From positions 781,501 through 845,500 of the forward strand of contig NC_084480.1 in the NCBI RefSeq assembly GCF_030035675.1: a DNA stretch of 64,000 nt, written 5' to 3'. Under the pieces are notes generated by a model. It searched no databases and was not told the DNA's origin. It worked only from the letters and a program-made list of their open reading frames with translations. Position 1 is the first letter of the stretch. Each line of letters starts with the position of its first letter. Positions 40,653 to 55,100 of the stretch are shown in pieces. The position numbers and the translations under genes were made by a program. Source of the stretch: Rhineura floridana. Taxonomy: Eukaryota > Chordata > Lepidosauria > Squamata > Rhineuridae.

Positions 40653-41941
40653 GAATGTCTAGATGACAATGCTGTGATTAGTAGGAGCCAGCATGTGTTT
40701 GTCAAGAAAAAATCCTGTCAAACTAATCTCATCTCTTTTTTTGATCGGGTCACTAGCTTAGTAGATGGTGGAAATGCTGTAGATGTCATCTATCTAGATT
40801 TCAGCAAAGCGTTTGACAAAGTCCCCCACGACCTTTTGATTAGCAAACTGGTCAAATGCGGACTACATGGAAATACTGTCAGGTGGATTCACAACTGGTT
40901 GGAAAACCGTACTCAAAGAGTGGTCGTCGGTGGCTCTGCTTCGGACTGGAAGGAGGTTTCGAGCAAAGTGCCACAGGGTTCTGTCCTGGGGCCTATACTC
41001 TTCAACATTTTTATCAATGACTTAGATGATGGGGTGGAGGGAAGCCTTATGAAGTTTGCGGATGATACGAAACTGGGAGGGATAGCTAACACAATGGAAG
41101 ACAGGAATAAAATCCAAAGGGACCTGGATAGACTAGAAAATTGGGCTGAAATTAATAAAATGACATTCAATAAAGACAAATGCAGGATTCTGCACTTAGG
41201 CCACAAAAACAAAATGCACGGGTACAGGATGGGAAATACCCGGCTTAGCAGTAGTGCGTGTGAGAAGGACCTTGGAATTGTAGTGGATCGCAAGTTGAAC
41301 ATGACCCAGCAGTGTGATGCTGCGGCAAAAAAGGCAAACGCGGTTTTGGGCTGCATAAACAGAGCTATAGTTTCCAGGTCGAGGGAAGTAATAGTCCCAC
41401 TATATTCTGCATTGGTCAGGCCTCATCTGGAATACTGCGTTCAGTTCTGGGCGCCTCATTTTAAGAAAGATATAGACAAGTTAGAGCGGGTTCAGAAGAG
41501 GGCGACGAGGATGATAGCCGGTATGGAGAACAAGTCTTATGAGGAAAGGTTGAAGGAACTTGGCATGTTCAGTCTGGTGAAGAGAAGGCTGAGGGGTGAC
41601 ATGATTACACTCTTTAAGTACCTGAAGGGCTGTCACATAGAGGAGGGTACAGATTTGTTCTCTGCTGCCCCAGAGGGTAGGACTAGGTCTAATGGTTTTA
41701 AGTTGCAGGAGCGTAGATTCAGATTGGAAATTAGAAGGAACTTCTTGACAGTAAGGGCAGTTCGGCAATGGAACCGACTGCCTAGGGAGGTGGTGGGATC
41801 CCCTTCGCTGGATGTCTTCGAGCAGAGGCTGGACAGCTATCTGTGGGAGATGCTCTAGCTGTGGATTTCCTGCTGTGAGCAGGGGGTTGGACTCGATGGC
41901 CTACAAGGCCCCTTCCAACTCTATGATTCTATGATTCTATG
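40653..41941 (+). mobile_element. CR1 LINE, 5'-truncated, inverted to its neighbour
   Basis: A frame of 407 codons (40635-41858) encodes the reverse transcriptase from SRSQHVFVKKKSCQTN through KFADDTKLGG to SLDVFEQRLDSYLWEML. The 3' end carries the CTATGATT tandem repeat at 41921-41941. It is nearly identical by eye to 37231-38520 on the other strand, so the two form a large inverted repeat. Confidence 0.93.
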
Positions 41942-41989
41942 AAATTCCACAACCTAGGGCTACTGCAGAGAAAACCCAGGCCATCATCC

Positions 41990-43110
41990 CCTGAACTTAT
42001 GAGGGTGGCAGAACATCTGAGAAGGCCCCCTCTGCTGATCTCAACACCCAAGAGGATCTGTGGGGAAGGAGGTGGTCTTTCAGTTATTTGGAGCCTAAGT
42101 CACTTCGGGCTTTAAACACTTAATGTGAGCAACTTGAACTGGGCCCAGAAACAAAGTGGCAACCAATGCAGCTGTTTTAAAACAGGGTTTATATGAGTTC
42201 TAAATGGAACCTCAGCTAGTAATCTGGCTGCTGCATTTTGGACCAGTTGAAGTTCATCTTGAAGGGCAGCCCAACGCAGAGCGCATTGCAATGATCCAGT
42301 CTGGAAGTTACCAGAGCATGGAGCACTGTGGCCAAGTCATCTCTGTCCAAAAGGGGCCAACGTTGGCAAACCAACTCCTGGCCACCAAGGCCACCTGAGC
42401 CTCCAGTGACAATGGTGGATGCAGGAGTGCCCCAAGCTAGGAACCTGCTCCTTCCAAGGGAGTACAACCCCATCCGTAACAGGCCACCTTCCCATCTCCT
42501 GGACTTGAGAGCTTGGAACACATAGCACTTTTGTCTTTTCAGGATTCCACATCCAGCCCATCACTGCCTCCGGACAGACACCTGTCGAGCACCTCAACTG
42601 CCTCTCCAGATTCAGATGGCACAGAGAGGTAGTGCTGAGTGTCATCCACATATTGGTGACACTTCACTCCAAATCTCCTGATTGACAGCTCCCAGTGGCT
42701 TCATATAGATGTGAAATAGTATGGGGAACAAGATGGAACCCTGTGGAACACCACAGGACAACTCTCACAGTGCCAAACGGTAGCCTCCCATACCTACTTT
42801 CTGGAAACATCCCTGGAGGTAGGAGCAGAGCCACTAAAGTGTAGTGCCCCACAGCCCCCATCTCCCTGAGCCACTCCAGAAGGATACCATGGTCAATGGT
42901 ATCAAAAGCCGCTGAGAGATCAAGAACGAGCAGGGTCGCTTTCCCCTTCTCTCTCTCCTGACAGATGCCATCAACCAGGGCGACTGAGGCAGTTTTAATG
43001 CCATGGCCAGGCTTAAAGCCAGAAATGCATCCAGGGGGGATCCCAGAGGCACCCAGGAAGGAATGTCATTGCCCACACTGGAAATAAGTGGCACTGCTTT
43101 GTCCCTGGGC
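41990..43110 (-). mobile_element. Degraded L2-like LINE
   Basis: The minus strand shows decayed L2-like RT text in several frames: a DLSAAFDT-like block near 42915-42890, a Pro-rich GVPQG-like region, LHALVTSRLDHCNALCVGLP near 42320-42260, and the region matching the 36700-37050 C-terminus. Many breaks; it is an old copy. Confidence 0.7.
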
Positions 43111-46044
43111 CACTGCCCATCACTGCCCACCTGGCCTGGCCCCTTCCACCTTGGAAGGCTCCACTCGCTTGGCCAGGATGGTCACTTCAGCACCTGCTGC
43201 CCTCCCATTCCTCATTCCTCTGGACCTCACCCCACCTGGCAAAGGCTGGACCACCTGTGCATGCCTGCTGCCACACACAGTACTCCAATGGCAAAGAGAT
43301 GTGGTCTTTGTGCACCTCAGATCATCTCAAGCTCCCTGCAGACCCCTCATACCATTCCTGGTCCTTGCTTGCAGCCCCGGACTCACAGGCTGGGGAGGCT
43401 TCAATGAATAGTCTACCTAGTTTTATTTGTGGTGTTGGGGGGGGGAGTTCCACCCTCCCACCACTACTACCTTGCAGGGTTGCTAGATGAAGTCATTGTA
43501 TAGTGCTGTCATTAGGAGCTGCTAGCTTTGCTTGCATTCCCTGCGTCTGTTGTGTTTTTGCTGGACACACACAAGTTCTTGTCTAGCTCCAAGACTGGTG
43601 TGTCCTCTCAGGCTTCCATGACGTAGGTATCGTGAAAAATGAGTAGCTCTTGTAGATGCCCTCTGGGGAAGAGCGGACGTGGTTTCTCATTGTTAGCTGT
43701 GCTTTGGTTTCTTCTGCAGATAAAGCGGAGTATACCATTCTCAAATGAATACATACAAAATAGGGATGGCGCTGCTGCCCAGAAATACACCTGATCTGCC
43801 ACAGTTGTGTAAATGTTGTGGGCACCGAGTGCCCTGCGAGGCACTCAGCTGTGCAAGTGAGAGGAGGGGCCCATCTGCCCAGACGGAACAGAGGGAAGAA
43901 CCCGGCAATGGTTAAAAGCAGGCGCATGCGGCTTAGGTAGTATTTACTTATTAAATTTATAACCCGCCTTTCCTCCCAGTAGGTTGTGGCAGACGCATGT
44001 GCAATAGCACCATTTTAATGTGAAAGTTACTGCCTCAAAGGGCGTCCACCTCCTAAAAATCAGTACTGCTGCCCCCCTCCCGTGTTGGGAAGTGAGGAAA
44101 ACAGCCCTGCCTGCTGGGTGGGGAGCTCCACAGGGAAGAGTGACCAGCTGCGGCCTGCAAATGGGCTGGAAGGCCAGGCCGCCAGCGATGCTCGTGACCT
44201 GCTAAACGCAGCTCTCTCTCGTGGTTTGACCACGGCCAGGGCAGCAAAGAGCAGGGTTCTCTGGAGCCCCGTTGGGCCATATTCCCCTTGGGGTGGGGTG
44301 GAGGGAGGTGCCCTAAGTGGTGTCACGTGAAGGTGACCTCAACATGAGATCTCTCAGCACAAGAGCCAACTTTGCACAGTGCTGGCCGGAAGCAGAGCCC
44401 CCCACCCACCCCCAGCACCCTCGCCCCGCTCCCAGCCAGGGCTGAAGTCCTGATGTGCCATGTAGACTCCACGCCTGTTGCCTTCACCCATTTCCTCCAC
44501 TCACTGGCTCCATGTTGTTGCACCTCCGGGAGAGGACGGCTTCACCCGGAAGCATGGCAGTGCCAGTCAGTTTCACAGGAGCAGCTGCCTAGATCATGCC
44601 TTGGGAGGGCAAGGGATACTTGGTAATAATGAAAAATAAATAAATGAGCTACCCTCCTCAGCTGGCAGCATTTCAGCAGAATTGGCCTCCCCCCATTATC
44701 CTCACAACAGCCCTGTGAGGTAGGTTAGGTTGAGTGGCCAAGTGAGCTTCATAGTAATTTTAATCAGGGTCTCCCCAGTCCTGATCTGACTCCCCACACT
44801 GGCTCTCCATCAGTGGCTCAGAAAGAACTTCTCCTCATCTGGGCAGGTAGATCTTGGCTGACATTGATTTTTTTTCACTGGGTCCATTTCACAGAGCTGG
44901 TCACAGTAATGGGTCAAACACACGTCAGCAACATAGAACTGGATCATAATCCGCAATGCTGTCGGCGAGGATGTGGGAGGTGGGGCAGCTGTTTGGGTTC
45001 AATTTGCAGCTGGTTGTTTCTCTGTCCAACTGGCATCCATTCCATACAGTCTGACCCAAGCACAGCAGAAGTGGTCACACTGGGAGGCCTGCCACAAATG
45101 GACAAAGACAGGGGTGCTCAGTAGGGGCCACTGAGGATCTGCGCTGCCCAGACCAAGCAGAAGGTGGAAGGAGTTTGCCCTGTGAATCGGCCAGCCTGAA
45201 AGAAGACATTTTGCCTCTTCAAGGGTGGCGCACGGTGCCCCACCATCTGAGAGAGGCTTTAAGTAAAGGCCCAGGGGCGGGGGGAAGTGGCTGGTCCAAA
45301 TCATCCTAGCCTTTTGCTCAATCCCCCCTATGGTGTCCTGCAGTCACGCATCCCCAAGTGACCACCAGAGACTAATTTCCCCTAATGCAGGCAAGCCAGA
45401 GGGAGAGGAGGAATCTGAGGGTCCTTCTAGCAGCCGCTGTGACAAGGTCTCTGTGCTGTGGGCTAGCGTTTGTTCAGAGGTTCCTGCAAAACTCTGCTCT
45501 GTGCTCTGTGCGTGTGGATTGCTCCAGCAGGGTCCTCAGCAGGGTCCTCAGCACCAACAACCAGTGCCGGCTCTTCTGGAGGTGGGGTCCTTGACCTCAT
45601 GGGGCAGCTGCCCCCTTGCTGCCCAGGGTGGCACCCGAATTGGCTGCTTGTTATCCTCATCCGCTTGGCTGCTGCTGCAATGATGTGCAGCGCGCCCTTG
45701 CACCAGCTCAGGGGTCAGCCGCAGGCCTAATGTTCAACCCAGCATGGCAGGAAAGACTTCTTCCAGAGGCATCCACAGCAACATCAGCAACAGCTGTCTG
45801 CAGGGCGGAGGCTGGCATCCTCCCTCCTGGACTTCACAAGCCGGCAGGCTGGCCAAAACAGGTGCCTGGGACCTCCTTGTGCAGCAGCAGCCACAGCAGC
45901 ATTGTGGCTCTGCCCTGGCCCTAATCACACAGAAGGACACAATGCTGACACCCCTGGGGTGAAGGGCTCCCACGCTCCCGCCCCTGAGCCCCCCTGCCTG
46001 CAGCTGTCCCCAAGGCCCTGAACAGACGCCCAGACGGCACGTGC
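43111..46044. other. Intergenic, no gene seen
   Basis: No host exon was found. A SINE-type body in reverse (CAACAGCCCTGTGAGGTAGG) lies near 44705-44800, and a short LINE tail in reverse near 43945-43985 (TTTATAACCCGCCTTTCCTC). The rest looks unique. Confidence 0.5.
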
Positions 46045-46059
46045 CCAGAGCAACCTCCC

Positions 46060-46065
46060 TTTATT
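46060..46065 (-). terminator. FAM221B: FAM221B polyadenylation signal
   Basis: AATAAA on the minus strand lies 45 bases past the stop codon, implying a very short 3' untranslated region. Confidence 0.75.
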
Positions 46066-46109
46066 GCCTCCTGGCTGCGCCGTGAGCGGCTCCCGTCTGC
46101 AGGCCGCCC

Positions 46110-49100
46110 TCAGGCCTTCTTGTCGTCTTTCTCCACTATCCTCCGGGGCCCTGAGGGGGGAAGAGGCAGAGCGTGTGAGCCAGAGGTGGCAGGCAGGGCC
46201 TGGTAGGCAGAGTTGTCCTCGGAGCACCCCGTCAGCACGGCATTGCGCAGTTTGGGCATCTCGGCAAAAGGCAGATAGGCTTCTCCTGAGGGAAAGAGAG
46301 TCAGGTGTGGGAGGGAGCCGGGGGGGACACATGTGGGGAGGAGGAGGGAACTGCGGAGTAGAAGCCCAGAACAAGGGGCAGGACTTGGGCTCAGAGCAGG
46401 TCAAGTTAAATCAGGACTGAGGCGGTACCGCCCTGGACTCTTGGGAGGAAGGGCAGGAAATAAATTCAACTAAATAATAATTAATAATAATAATAATAAT
46501 AATAAAGGGAGCTGTGGGAGTGCAATTCTCTGAGCACACAAAGATTTGCTGTCCAGGTAGGCCAGGAACCTGGGCTAAAGGTCACGTTCTGAAAACGTAA
46601 TCGTTTATGAAAATTTCCCAGACAGTTACAGAATCTGGATTTAGATTGCTGGAGTTAATTGGGGCTATCAAGATAACCGAGGGGAGCAAAACTAGACAAA
46701 AACCTGAGGGGTAATTGGTCTCCCACTTGCCCACAGATGCCACTGTCTTATACTCCAGGGGCTAAGGCAGGGTCGGCATCTATTTTGTTAAAAGTGGTGG
46801 AGATTTCCACAATCCCAGAAAGAAGGGTCTCCATTTAAATTCAAAGTGCACAAGTCTGGCTTGACTTATTTTCAGCTGAGCTGTTTGGGGTAAAGTATCC
46901 AAGAAAGAAGAGCACCAGAGTAGTTAACCTACACCTTTGCAACCTCAAGGCTAGACTACTGCAATACACTCTACCTGGGGCTTCCCTTGATGTCTCACAA
47001 GTTTCAGATGGAGCAGAGGCCAATGGAATGGGGGGCAAGGGGAAATGGCTAGCACCAGAAATGTGAGCACCAGAGGGATGGGCAGGGAGGAATGTGATCA
47101 CTCCTCTCCTCTGTTTGTGGGGCGGAGGAAAGTCTTCTACCCCAAGGACGCCTGTCTAGAAGAAAGACTCACCAGGTCACAGTGGAGACCTGTTTCCTCG
47201 CCTGAGGCAAATGAGGCCAAAGATGAGGTTGGCAGCCCCCTTGGCTGGAAGCCTCCTTAGGCAGGGTGTGTTACTGGAGATCGTAGTGCTCACGCCAACA
47301 GTGGAAGACCGTGGGGCTTGACAAGTGAGGGTGGGGATGGAGAAACCATAGCCTAATACCACAGCAGCCATTTTGCATAGAGGAGGACCCCAGCTTGATC
47401 CCAGCATCACCAGCGAAAGGGTCTCATGCCCCAGGACTGGGCAAGAATCTGTCTCTGAAGCCCTGGAGAGATGGAGCCAATCTGGGCCAGGGAGACCAAC
47501 AGGCTTTGGCTCTGGGCATAACAGCCTGCTGGACCAGGCCAGCGTTCCATCTAGTTCTGAACCCTGTGCACCCAGTGGCCAACCAGATGCCCTTGGGAAG
47601 CCTGCAAGCAGGACTTGTGTGCAAGAGCACGCCCTGCCCCCAATGTTTCTCAGCAACTGGTATTCAGAAGCATACTGCCTCCGACTGTGGAGGCAGGAAA
47701 CAGCCACCATGGCTAGTAGCCATCAATAGCATTATCCTCATCTATGAATTTGTCTCATCCTGTTTTAAAGCCTTCCAAGTTGGTCAGCAGCACTGCCTCT
47801 TATGGGAGTGAATTCCATAGTTTAACTCTGCGTCGTGTGAAGAAGGACTTTCTCTTGTCTGTCCTGAACCTTCCAACATTCAGCTTCAATTAGATGTCCA
47901 TGAGTTCTAGTGTTATGCAAGAGGGAGGAAAACATTTCTCTATCCACTTTCTCCATGCCCATGCCATGCATAATTTTATACCTTTCTATCATGTCTTCTC
48001 TGACTTGCCTTTTTCCTAACCTAAAAAGCTGCAAAAGTTGCAACCTTTCCTTGCAGGGAAGTTGCTCCATCCCCTTGATCATTCTGGTTGTCCTTTTCTG
48101 AACCTTTTCCCGCTCTACAATATCCTTTCTGAGCTGAGGTGACCAGAACTGTGCACAGTATTCCAAATGCGGCCCCAACATAGATTTATACAATGGCATT
48201 ATGATATCGGCAGTTTTATTTTCAGTATCTTTCCTAATGATCCCTAGCATGGAATTTGCCTTTTTCACAGCTGCCACATGCTGGGTCAACATCTTCACTG
48301 AGCTATCCACTAAGACACCAAGGTTTTGTTCCTGGTCAGTCACTGCCAGTTCAGACCTCATAAGGATCTATGTGAAATTAAGATTTTTTGCCCCGACATG
48401 CATCGCTTCACACCTGCTCACATTAAATTGCATTTGCCATTTTACAACCCATTCCCTCAGTTTGGAGAGGTCCTTTTGGAGCTCTTCACAATCTCTTTTT
48501 TTAAAATGACCCTGAACAAATTTATATCATCAGCAAACTTGGCTACCTCACTGCTCAACCCTAGTGCGGGTCCTAATACTGATCCTTGGGGAACTTCAAG
48601 TTCTACATCCCTCCATGGGGAGAACTGTCCATTTATTCCTGCTCTCTGTTTTCTAGCCAATTCCTAATCCATAAGAGGATCTCTCCTCTTTTTCTGCTAA
48701 GCTTACTCAGGGATCTTTGGTGAGGTACCTTGTCGAAAGCTTTCTGAAAGTCCAAGTACACTATGACCACTGGATCACCTCTATCTATATGCCTGTTGAT
48801 ACTCTTAAAGAACTCCAATAGGTTGGTGAGACAGGACTTACCCTTGCCGAAGCCATGCTGGCTCTGAGTCAGCAAGGCTTGTTCTATATGCTTGGTTATT
48901 TTATCTTTAACGATACTTTCTACCAGTTTTCCCAGGACAGACATTAAGCTAACTGGCCTATAATTTCTGGGATCCCTCCTGGATCCCCTTTTAAAGATTT
49001 GTGTTACATTGGCCATGTTCCAGTCCTCAGGTACGGAAGCAGATCTCAGGGACAAGTTACTTATTTTTATTAGAAGATCATCTATCTCACATTTGAGTTC

Positions 49101-52100
49101 TTTGAGAACTCTCGGGTGGATGCCATCCGGACCTGTCGCTTTATCTGTTTTTATTTTGTCTGTTAGGACTTCATCTTTTGTCACCCCAATCTACCTCAGT
49201 TCCTCAGACTCCCTTCCTTCAAAAGTTAGTTCAGGCACAGTGATTGCATCATAGGATCAAACAATGGTATTCAGTGCTAGTCCTGCTCAGAGGAGACCCA
49301 TTGAAGTTAATAGACATAACTAACTTAGGTTTTGCTCTGGTTGACTACAACCCAAAGTGTGAAACAAGAGTGGGTGTAGAGTGGAGTGATCTTTCCTGGA
49401 AATGCCTGCCTGCCCCCACTGCATCACCCCACTGTCCCTCCTTCCTTGTGCCCCCTGCATACCGCACGGCCGGCCCCCCTTGCGGCGTGTCTCCTCTGAC
49501 TCAAAGAAGGTCTCGTGCTCCTCCCAGCGCCGATCACAGGCTGCACACAGGAAGCTGGATGTGAATGCCCTGCAGGAGCAACCTAGAGGGTGAAGGAAAG
49601 GGTGCATCAGTGAGGGGGAGCTGCCAGGCTGGGCTGAGTGTGGCGCATCTCAGTAACAGGTAGGTCCCTTGGCATGATCCTGTGCCAGTAGCTGAAACTG
49701 GGCTGGGCTGCTTCAAGGCTGTGTGGTACAAAGGGCAGCCTGTTGGGCAGCGTGGGGAGTTCTAGGTTCAAGTCCCCATTTAGCCCTGCTTGCCACTAAA
49801 CAACTATACAGGGTTATTGTGAAGAAACTTTGGGAACAGCCCCGCTCCCCTCCCCCTCATATGAGCTCATGGAGGGATGAAAAAGTAACAAATGCCCCTC
49901 CCTTGCCAGGTCTTTCTGGGATTTTTTTTATTGTCCTTCTCAGTTTGCGTTTTATGCCACTTGGGTTGTGCTTCCCATTGCGCCACATGGCTGCAGTTAG
50001 CACATGGCTGCAGTTTGTCTGAAGCCCCACACCACAGGGGAGCAGGCAGGCTTAAATGCACCCCGCGGAGGTTCTTTTCTGCCATTTTCAGGCCTCAGAG
50101 GATTGATGGATCAGCACAATGTAGAAAGAATCAACATGCCTCTGCAGAGTGGATTAAATGCATAAATTGGCTCTCCTTGAGTCCTGCCTGGGTTGGTGGG
50201 ACTCGGTGCAAGGGCTGGGCTGCTTGTCCACAGCAAAGGGCCACCTAGGTTCTCCTGTGGCTTCAACAGCCACATCTACAGGCCTCAAAGGCGCTGCTGT
50301 CCTCAGCCTCAGGTACCACTCAAAGCAGAGTGAAACAACCGACCTCTATGAAAAGAGTCGTATTTCTTTTTCTCTCCCAGAACCTCCTCTCTGTCTCTCA
50401 GACCCTGGATTTTACAACAAGGAACAGAAGCTCTAAGGCTGGATTGAGGCAAAACCTGATTCATGCACAGAGGTGGAGAGACAAAGGAATACTTGCAAGC
50501 ACTGTAAAGACCAACCCCCTCACAGAATGTTTCATCCCACCCATCTCGGTCCAAGCACGCCTGCATGCCATAGGACTCTTTTGCCACTGCCTGACCAGGA
50601 GGTGCAAAACTGCAACCCGGGTCCACCCAGTGCTTTTGTGCACTAGTGGGGAAAAGCCATGACCACACCCACCTCGGGCATTGCAGATGCGGGCTCCAGT
50701 TGGCACATGCTCCTCGTGAGTGTGTTTGCAGCGGCATTTTGCCCTCCAGGCAGCTGGATCAAAGCCAGTCCTTCTCTGCAGCCAGAATTCACCCACCTCC
50801 TCTGGGCATGATGGGATGAACATGAAGCCTTGGCATTTGCACTCAGGCAGGGTGCAGGGCACAGTCGCCCGCCTCTCTGAAACATAGCCACACATGCTGG
50901 TCAGGAGAAGTGGCTGGCAGGGGAAGGAAGGTGGAAGTGGCTGCAGGAGAGGGGGCTGGGGAACTCCATTAGGTAACTGAAATTGAGGGCAGGAGATGAG
51001 TTATATAGTAAGGATGAGATGAAGAGTTCTAAGTAGAATGTGTTTGTTCAGCAAATCTTGTAATGCCTCTAGCCATACGCAGATCTACAACTCTATGTGG
51101 TAATGTGAATATTGCATAAAGGCTAAAAGTATGAAGCCAAGTTTCCCAAAGAAAACTACAAAGCTTCCAGAGCTCATTCACACAGACATTTGTAGTCACC
51201 TGAAAACGCCCTCAGAAGAGGGCAGTGATTACCTGTTGACTTTTATTGATGACTATTCAAGGTAAATTATAAAATATCTATTAAGAGAAAGAAGCCACAT
51301 GCTTCAGAAATTAAAGGATTATGTTAGGGCTGTGTCCAATAAATCTGGAAGAAAACCATAGACAATGAGGTCTGACCATGATAGAGAATATGTCTCTAGA
51401 GCTATGCAGCAGTTCTTACAAGAGGCATAGAACATGAGACCACTGTTCCTTATTCCCCTGAGCAAACTGGTGTTGCAGAACGGATGAATAAAACCATGTT
51501 GGAGATGATTCATTGTTTGTTGGAAGATGCACAGTTACCACAAGAGTAATAGGAAGAGTAGTAGTTACTGCCACCTAGCTGCAGAACCAGCTTCCTACAA
51601 CTGCAACCAACAGAATACCCTTGGAGCTATGGCATGGATGTCTATCAAGCACGGGTCTCACAGTGCTTGGGTCTAAAGTCTTCATGCACATCCCATGTGG
51701 AAGGAAGAAATATTCATCAGATTTTCTACCAAACAGAAGGGATACAGAGTCATAGATCCCAAGACTGGTGAAATTGTAGTGTACATAGCTGTCCACTTTG
51801 ATGACACAAAGAGCACACACCAACCAGAAAGGGTGCCACATCTAATAAATCACAGTGATGAGGAAGAGAAAACTGAGGTACTCATCCACAACAAAAGGGA
51901 TAACAGTGATGTATCAGCAGAGGAATCTGAGCCAGAGGGGCACCTGAGCCAGAAGGGGCAGCCAAGGTGGCAGTACCCAGACACTCTAACTGCACCAACA
52001 GAGGTATACAAAGACTCACCTACCTCATAAGAGATTATAAACTCCCAAAAACAGATACTTGGGAGGACAGTGAGGCCTTACCCAAGGCTGAAAAATGGAG

Positions 52101-55100
52101 GCAGGCAGCTGCAGAAGAGCTGGAAGCCTTACACAAAAATAAGACTTGGACACTGTCCAAGCTTCCTCAAGGGAGAAAGGCTGTGGGCTGCAACTGGATC
52201 TTCAAAAATAAGCCAGACACTAAAGGGAATGGCTAGAAATACAAGGCAAGGCTAGTAGCCAAAGGATACCACAGAACCATGGACAGGACTATGACTAGAC
52301 CTTTCCCCCTGTGGTCAACCATGCCACCATTAGGACACTGCTGAGTGTTACTGCTAACAAGAAAATGCAAGTGGAACGCATGGACATAAAGACAGCATTC
52401 TTGCATGGCAAAATAGAAGAAGAGATCTATATGCACCAAACATCAGGGTTTGACTTGAAGTACCAGGAAAAGAAACCCTAGAGTGCAAACTGCAGAAGTC
52501 CATCTATGGACTTAACCGGCTGCTAGAGCAAGGAAGGAGAAACTAAACAATATGCTCTTGAAAGAAGGCTTTGTACAAGGGAAAGCAGATCCATGCCTGT
52601 ATAATAGATTCAGAGAAAACAGATGGACTTGCCTACTGATTTATATAGATGATCTACTATTGGCTTACGAAACTCCACAAGATAAGCTACAGTTAATGAA
52701 TCATCTAAACAAGGAGGTAGAAGTAAAGTGTCTACCTGATGTCACTGACTATCTTGGAATGCAAATTGAAAGAGAAGATGGATCCTTCTTGCTGAACCAA
52801 AGGCAAAAGATCCAAGATCTCAAAAGTCTGGAACTGAAGGATGCACATCCAGCACCTACTCCAATGGAAGACCACAACAACCAACCATGGGAAGACCAGG
52901 AGAGCTGCAGAAGAGCCATCAGGAAACTCCTATATATAAGCATTGTTACAAGGCCAGACATGGTGGCAGCAGAAGTGGGATACATGTAACCAACACCCTG
53001 GCTGCCACCTCCTACCCCCTCTGCTACTTACCCACATAGACCTGATGCTGCTTCAACAGATGACCACAGAAACACTTGGACTCATCACCCACACGGAAAC
53101 AGTCCCACAGGTATTCAGGGCAGCGCCAGCCAATGTAGAGGCCTGTGGGAAAGGAAGCATTTCAGTCTGATGGTCTTGCAGTGACTGAGGGAAGGGGGCC
53201 TGCTCGGTATATGGGGAGGTTGAGCCCACCCACTGCCTGGTCCAGGCACTTCAGGTGAAGCCCACCAAAAGCCTGCATCTCACTGCACAACACCTCTCTG
53301 CCCACCCAACCCTGAGATGGCCCCCTTCTCCAATGCCACCTTATTTTTCTGGGCCTCAGCTCCACCACTGCCCATTGCCCCCCCTTACCACATCTGGCCT
53401 GCCTAAAAGAGAGGCCCGGGGCATGGATTGTGCCACCAGTGAGCCTTGCAGGGCATCTGATGGCTCTGAATAAATCTGGCAGGAGCAGGAGCAGGGAGTA
53501 GATGTAAAAAACTCATCCGCTCCTGACACAGTAGATGTTGCCCTGCCGCATGAGCCTCAAGCAGCCACCGCAACTGGTACAGCCACATGGGGCCCAGAGG
53601 CCACATGCCCCTCTGCCCCCAGGCTGCACAACCTGGGACATTTGCCCCAGCAGGACCCTGCGCAAAGGCACAGTGGATGCTGCAGCATGACATGTTGTGG
53701 GTTGCAGACGCTTGCTTGGCTGGGACTCCAGGGAAGACTCTGGGGAAGACTGGGGACCCAACCAGCCTAGGAGCCACCCCTCGCCCCAGCTCCAGCCCAG
53801 TTAAGGGGACAAGTACAAGGAGGGGTCTCAAAAGAGGTGCCCAAACCCTGCAACCCTTGCTAAGAAAAGGCACAGTCTGGATGTCTGGAAGGAAACCGAA
53901 AGCCAGGAAGAGTCATTGATGTTGCACCCCCAGCAGGAAAGCAGATAGCAGTGAGGGCAGGCAAGGGTTAATGCCTGCCCTTTCCCACCCAGATGCTGCA
54001 CATGTTGGTTTAGAAGCAAGAGAAGCGCTACAGAGTTACTCCCAGAATGCACTTGCGAACGGGGCAACATCCTAAGCTGCTTCGCTCCTTACCGTCCTCA
54101 CTGGCATTTCCTGGGATCTTCTCTTCTGCAGCTGCATGTAAGTCTGACGCAGCCACCTCGGACTCACCCGTGGGACATCCTCCCTCCAGGCACAGCCAGC
54201 ACGGACTGGCTGCTGCACATGGCCCTTGGCGCCTGAGGCCGGGGGGCCCGCTGGCCCCAGAAAGTGGCATGAGCGAGTGAGCAGCTACCACACGAAAGGC
54301 GTGAGGACTTTGGACCAGGCGAGACACCTCCTCTGAGGCTCCTGCCAGCCTGGGCCTCGCTCTTTGGAAGCCCCAGCAGTGCCTGCCCCAAACCCACCCA
54401 AGAGGGCTCTGGGGGGGGTGCGGTGAGAATAATTAGACAAGAGAGGCTCCCTCTGCAAGAAAGGGGCACCTCAGAAGGCGACTGTCCCACCTTGGATGTC
54501 TCCCCCCATACTAAGCAGCACTTGTAGCAACCCAAAGGGTACGTTTGGGGAAGGAAGGCAAAGTGACACAGGAGGCTGGAAGCTGCTCTGGCATTTGGAC
54601 ACCATGGCCCCCATGGGGGAGAGAGCAGGGGCAGCTGCTGTTGCTACTGCTGCTGCCACCACTATCACCACCACCACCAGTATTGCTGGGCTAGCACTCT
54701 TCTCCCAGGCCAATCTTTGCCCTCCCTCCTGCCCCCATATAGTGGCTGGTCTGGTTAGGCAGGGGGCGGGGGTGGGGAGTCTCTTGCATGAGAAGCAGCG
54801 AGGGGGAAAGGCAGAGCGCAGCTCACAGGTGCAGCCCCTCCTGGCACCTTCAGTCAGGTGGATTTGGAGGGGCAGGTGTGGGAACGGGTCTCTCTGCCTG
54901 CACTATGGAGAGCCACGGCCAATGCAGCAGATGGACCAGTGATCTGACTCTGGATAAGGCGGCTTCCCACGTTCATAACCCAACCACTGGGAATTGGGAT
55001 TACCTCCTTGGCAAGTCTGGTTTTGGGGTGGCAGAAACACTGTGGGGAGCCTGACATATCCTCAGGGGTGTGTCACTCACTGGCACAGCGCAGTTGGCAT

